This document shows, one piece after another, positions 63,001-64,000 of a stretch of DNA of 64,000 nt. Position 1 is the first letter of the stretch. Each line of letters begins with the position of its first letter. This DNA is from Congeria kusceri (Eukaryota; Mollusca; Bivalvia; Myida; Dreissenidae), in the NCBI GenBank assembly GCA_027627225.1, contig CM051029.1, positions 69,550,578 to 69,614,577 on the forward strand, given 5' to 3'. The notes under the pieces are model-generated. The model made no database searches. It was not told the origin of the DNA and saw only the letters and a list, made by a program, of their open reading frames with translations. A program made the position numbers and the translations under genes.

Positions 63001-63274
63001 CCAGGTCTTTCCAGTACAACACAGTTTTTACCTTAGAACTGCCTGGCTTGCCCCGGTCTTTTCCATCCCTTTGTTCTTTTAATTTTTCCCGATTTTCCTT
63101 GGAAAACCTCAAGTTTGACTTATCAGTTTTTGATGCTGATTTACTAGAATCCTTTTCATTTGAGTCACGGTCTTTCTTACTCTCAGATATGTCTTTACCA
63201 CCGATCGTTTCTTTCTCGGCCTTATTATTTCCATCTTTTTCACTACCTGACTCATGATCTGTGTTTTTCAAAAG
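50580..63274 (-). CDS. UPF3: UPF3-like (regulator of nonsense transcripts 3), C-terminal six exons
   Basis: Likely the 3' half of the nonsense-mediated decay factor UPF3, which bridges UPF2 and the exon junction complex. Exons in transcript order: 63032-63274, 61448-61653, 59444-59506, 57847-58102, 53010-53093, 50580-51065; all phases agree and total 1338 nt (445 aa plus stop). Almost all of it is charged and disordered: Lys/Glu/Asp/Ser runs, then Asp-Arg repeats. The key motif straddles the last junction: KRKRK then DRPERAIYDPRK, which fits the UPF3B EJC-binding pattern (basic run, K-D-R-P-x-x-x-[LI]-Y-x-P). The RRM-like SMG4/UPF3 domain that would settle identity is not in the window and should lie upstream, past 64000. 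Alternatives are other proteins with an RPxxxxYxP motif (R3HCC1-like, SMG6), in which the motif is N-terminal rather than near the C-terminus. Confidence 0.6.
52185..52325. repeat. Hairpin with perfect 28-bp inner arms
   Basis: GTTATTGCGGTAATAACCAA is followed immediately by its inverse TTGGTTATTACCGCAATAAC, and the outer arms (GAAATAATTGACAGGTAACA / GTTACCCGTCAATTATTTC) also pair. It would make a very stable stem in either transcript. Confidence 0.85.
52380..52820. repeat. Tandem repeat (about 165 bp), block 1
   Basis: GGGCCATAACTCTGTCAA, ATTTAGTGGTTTGTAACCAA, AGTCAAACTTGACCTGTATT and AAAATTATTTGAATATGTCA recur about twice here and about four times at 53630-54370. It ends with a GACCGATAGACCAGCAGACC run. 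Confidence 0.85.
53010..53093 (-). CDS. UPF3: UPF3-like exon with basic KKRKRK end
   Basis: Minus-strand acceptor gtgtgtag before CAAAATGATC, donor AGAAAG|GTAGTC; 28 codons, phase 0 both sides. It ends GEEKKRKRK, the basic half of the EJC-binding motif. Confidence 0.75.
53166..53430. repeat. Hairpin repeat (CACAAAGCTCCTAAGG family)
   Basis: The left GGGCCCATATCCACAATGCT and the right TTCCTTAGGAGCTTTGAGGA are approximate inverses, as in the copies at 56945 and 59135. Confidence 0.6.
53630..54370. repeat. Tandem repeat (about 165 bp), block 2
   Basis: About four to five units with the same blocks as 52380-52820, introduced by GGCCTTGTCACAAAACTATG and ended by ACCAACAGACCGACAAACAA. The two blocks are parts of a dispersed element common in this intron. 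Confidence 0.85.
54784..55066. mobile_element. MITE with GGCGTAAAAAAA ends, copy 2
   Basis: Shares ends and interior (GACCTACCCTAAAAAAAATG, CCTACCTACCTGCCCA) with 5693-6027. It sits inside a hairpin repeat of the CACAAAGCTCCTTAAG family (about 54765-55315). Confidence 0.75.
55848..56885. repeat. Minisatellite, about 37 x 28 bp
   Basis: The unit CAATGGACAATGTGTAAACT plus ATATGGCA repeats with no length change over about 1 kb. Variation is confined to a few sites (GACAATG/GACCATG, CTATATGG/CCATATGG, CACAATGG/CAAAATGG) in shifting combinations. Lies in an intron of the UPF3-like gene. Confidence 0.95.
56945..57207. repeat. Hairpin repeat (CACAAAGCTCCTAAGG family), well-preserved copy
   Basis: Left GGTATTCACAAAGCTCCTAA, then GGGAAATCTTAACTTAAG; right ACTTAAGTTTTCCCTAAGGA then GCTTTGTGAATAGGGGCC. 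Strong outer stem with a 200-bp loop. Confidence 0.85.
57603..57831. mobile_element. Palindromic MITE (TGAGGCGTG family), copy 6
   Basis: Standard left half; the right half is shortened (GAATAGTATAAGCGAACTGC in place of the usual stem). It ends 16 bp from the donor of the next upstream exon on the minus strand (57847). Confidence 0.87.
57847..58102 (-). CDS. UPF3: UPF3-like exon, Ser/Lys/Glu-rich
   Basis: Minus-strand acceptor ccaattgcag before AGAAAGTGAC, donor CCTAAG|GTTTGT; phase 2 in, phase 0 out. It encodes a poly-Asn/Ser stretch (SNSNNNNSSSSRDSSKSG) and then Lys/Glu/Asp repeats. Confidence 0.75.
58140..58495. repeat. Hairpin repeat with GGCCCCGTGTTCACAAA ends
   Basis: GGCCCCGTGTTCACAAAACA at the left is mirrored by CTTTGTGAACATGGGGCC at the right. 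It lies just upstream (on the minus strand) of an exon acceptor. Probably a MITE. Confidence 0.8.
58853..59114. mobile_element. Palindromic MITE (TGAGGCGTG family), copy 7
   Basis: Ends TGAGGCTCGTCATTG and CTCACGACGAGCCACA, with all internal stem blocks present. Confidence 0.87.
59135..59395. repeat. Hairpin repeat (CACAAAGCTCCTAAGG family), copy beside copy 7
   Basis: GGTATTCACAAAGCTCCTAA at the left; TTTCACTAAGGGGATTTGTG at the right. Interior matches 56945-57207 (GAAAATTTCAGATCAAAT). Confidence 0.8.
59444..59506 (-). CDS. UPF3: UPF3-like exon, 63 bp, Asp/Arg-rich
   Basis: Minus-strand acceptor gacattgtcag before AGATGACCGC, donor TCCAG|GTAACT; phase 2 in and out. Encodes RDDRPQSVPSRRDDRRYKDD. 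Confidence 0.7.
60020..60424. repeat. Tandem duplication, 2 x 203 bp
   Basis: Two near-identical copies side by side (from about 60020 and 60223) containing CACGCTTAAACTATACATTA and CACTGATGTAGCTTTGTAGA; one A/G difference in AAATCAAAG/AAATCGAAG. A very recent duplication. Confidence 0.92.
60448..61350. repeat. Tandem repeat, about 155 bp x 5, with CAAGAGGGTCAAGATGACCC left end
   Basis: Units contain CAATATAGCCATATAAGGAA, AACTGCCCCGCCCCCTGGCG, GAGGGTCACCCAAGGA and AATCCAGCCAGTGGTTTC. The left end is the same type as the 2-kb element at 41713. It ends about 100 bp from an exon of the UPF3-like gene. Confidence 0.85.
61448..61653 (-). CDS. UPF3: UPF3-like exon with Asp-Arg tandem repeat
   Basis: Minus-strand acceptor ctgcctttcag before TTAGACAGAC, donor TTACAG|GTACGG; phase 0 in, phase 2 out. 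Three 13-residue repeats of the type SARDDRDDRKPDR arise from a 39-bp DNA repeat; then SYREEREQRRHGRD. Confidence 0.78.
62040..62240. repeat. Minisatellite, about 4 x 45 bp
   Basis: CCACCAATGCATGATGCCAT then ATATATAAATAGTGTTCCCC recurs four times with small length changes (one unit lacks the CCCCAT part). Intronic. Confidence 0.88.
62678..62939. mobile_element. Palindromic MITE (TGAGGCGTG family), copy 8
   Basis: Ends TGAAGCGCGTTGTGGG and CCAACGACGCGCTTA, flanked by TA (62676-62677, 62940-62941). All stem blocks present. Confidence 0.9.
63032..63274 (-). CDS. UPF3: UPF3-like exon, Lys/Asp/Ser-rich, first visible in the window
   Basis: Minus-strand acceptor gtatttcaag before CTTTTGAAAA, donor TCTAAG|GTAAAA; phase 0 both sides, 81 codons. 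Charged, no folded domain: ESGSEKDGNNKAEKE, KDSSKSASKTDKSNLRFSKE. A second possible acceptor (cacag before ATCATGAG, 15 nt further in) would drop five residues. Confidence 0.72.
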
Positions 63275-63581
63275 CTTGAAATACAAAACAGGAACATACA
63301 AACTCAACTAGAACCAAAAGAACAGAAATATTACATCTAAAGTTAACCCAGCTGCAAAAGCCACATAGAATCAGCTATTTTAAGTTTAATACTAAAGACA
63401 CAACTTTGTGTCATTGATTTCAAAATGTTCAGATACAATAATATTAAGTAATACAATTTTTTTGGAATTTAACATGATTAAGCAAATAGCTGTTGTTGTT
63501 TAACTAATTAAAAATATCCTAGAGCATTGATTGTTTTGGTATTAAATTTTTCTTCAATATGGATAAAGCAGACAGCAAATG

Positions 63582-63910
63582 CAGCCTCCACGAATAACCA
63601 GTGGGCCATGGAACGAGTCCACCAAATTCTTGCTTGGTACAAAAAAGTTAAAAGTTAACTATATATATATAAGTTATATATATAAGTGCTTTGGTCATTA
63701 AGAAAAGCAGAGTTAAAAAAGATTACGAATATTTTTTACCTTTTGACAGTCTAAAAAACATGATTGTTTTTAATTATGTCTATAACAGACTGAATAGAGT
63801 GAAAAAAAACCTAGAAACTATGGTCCACGTAATTGTAGTCCGGTCCAGTCTTTTTAGCTGGCTTAGTGGGCCAACTGTCCACTGAATTCAAATTGTATTC
63901 GTGAAGACTG
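63582..63910. mobile_element. Inverted-repeat element (AGTCTTCACG family), copy 2
   Basis: The left CAGCCTCCACGAATAACCAG and the right TTCGTGAAGACTG are inverse ends; the interior matches 21187-21475. An AT dinucleotide run (63660-63685) has grown inside. Flanking GCAAATGC and GCAAACAA are a weak 8-bp match. Confidence 0.78.
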
Positions 63911-63975
63911 CAAACAAAGGTGGACCATCACAACAGGGCTAACTGCACTTGTAATTATAGCATATGAACTTACAC

Positions 63976-64000
63976 CTTTCTCAAATGAAATTGTGCTTTC
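63976..64000 (-). CDS. Possible further UPF3-like exon cut by the window edge
   Basis: On the minus strand the last 25 bases read into GAGAAAG|GTGTAAGT, a good donor, with an open frame in the phase needed to join the exon at 63274. The piece is too short to recognise. Confidence 0.25.

Overview
The window is animal nuclear DNA. It is AT-rich, has long introns, and is crowded with short non-autonomous transposons, tRNA-derived SINEs and minisatellites. The repeat spectrum (a recurring palindromic element of about 260 bp with TGAGGCGTGTCGTGGG ends, SINEs, gag-bearing LTR elements) looks like a bivalve mollusc, possibly a heterodont such as a dreissenid. That placement rests on general resemblance only. 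No bacterial, viral or CRISPR features were seen.

Three protein-coding genes can be assembled from phase-consistent exons. (1) 4629-9502, minus strand: a two-exon heparan-sulfate 6-O-sulfotransferase of about 418 aa, a Golgi type II membrane enzyme with both PAPS-binding motifs. (2) 13488-48507, plus strand: a 16-exon gene whose spliced length is 2385 nt (794 aa). It matches XRRA1 (X-ray radiation resistance associated 1), a leucine-rich-repeat protein, from first to last exon and includes a 30-bp micro-exon. (3) 50580-63274, minus strand: six 3'-terminal exons (445 codons) of a very charged protein carrying an exon-junction-complex-binding-type motif, most likely the C-terminal half of the nonsense-mediated decay factor UPF3; its 5' part lies beyond the right edge. 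Genes 1 and 2 diverge across about 4 kb. Genes 2 and 3 converge, with poly(A) signals about 1.5 kb apart. The three genes have no evident functional relationship.

Layout: 1-4.6 kb is downstream/3'-UTR sequence of the sulfotransferase; 4.6-9.5 kb the sulfotransferase, with a 2.3-kb hAT-like element in its intron; 9.5-13.5 kb the divergent intergenic region with a 0.9-kb terminal-inverted-repeat element next to XRRA1; 13.5-21.5 kb XRRA1 intron 1, holding a 1.8-kb element with an embedded SINE and a gag-only LTR retrotransposon (16798-20318); 21.5-37.4 kb XRRA1 exons 2-14 with a 23 x 101-bp minisatellite; 37.4-46.5 kb a 9-kb intron of nested repeats; 46.5-48.5 kb the last two exons; 50.6-64 kb the UPF3-like gene with a 28-bp minisatellite and many hairpin elements.

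The most notable observations are a minisatellite upstream of XRRA1 exon 15 that appears to be built from that exon's own splice acceptor and 5' end; a gag-only LTR element with a helix-hairpin-helix plus RS-rich N-terminus; and nested insertions with readable target-site duplications. No wholly new biological system could be supported.
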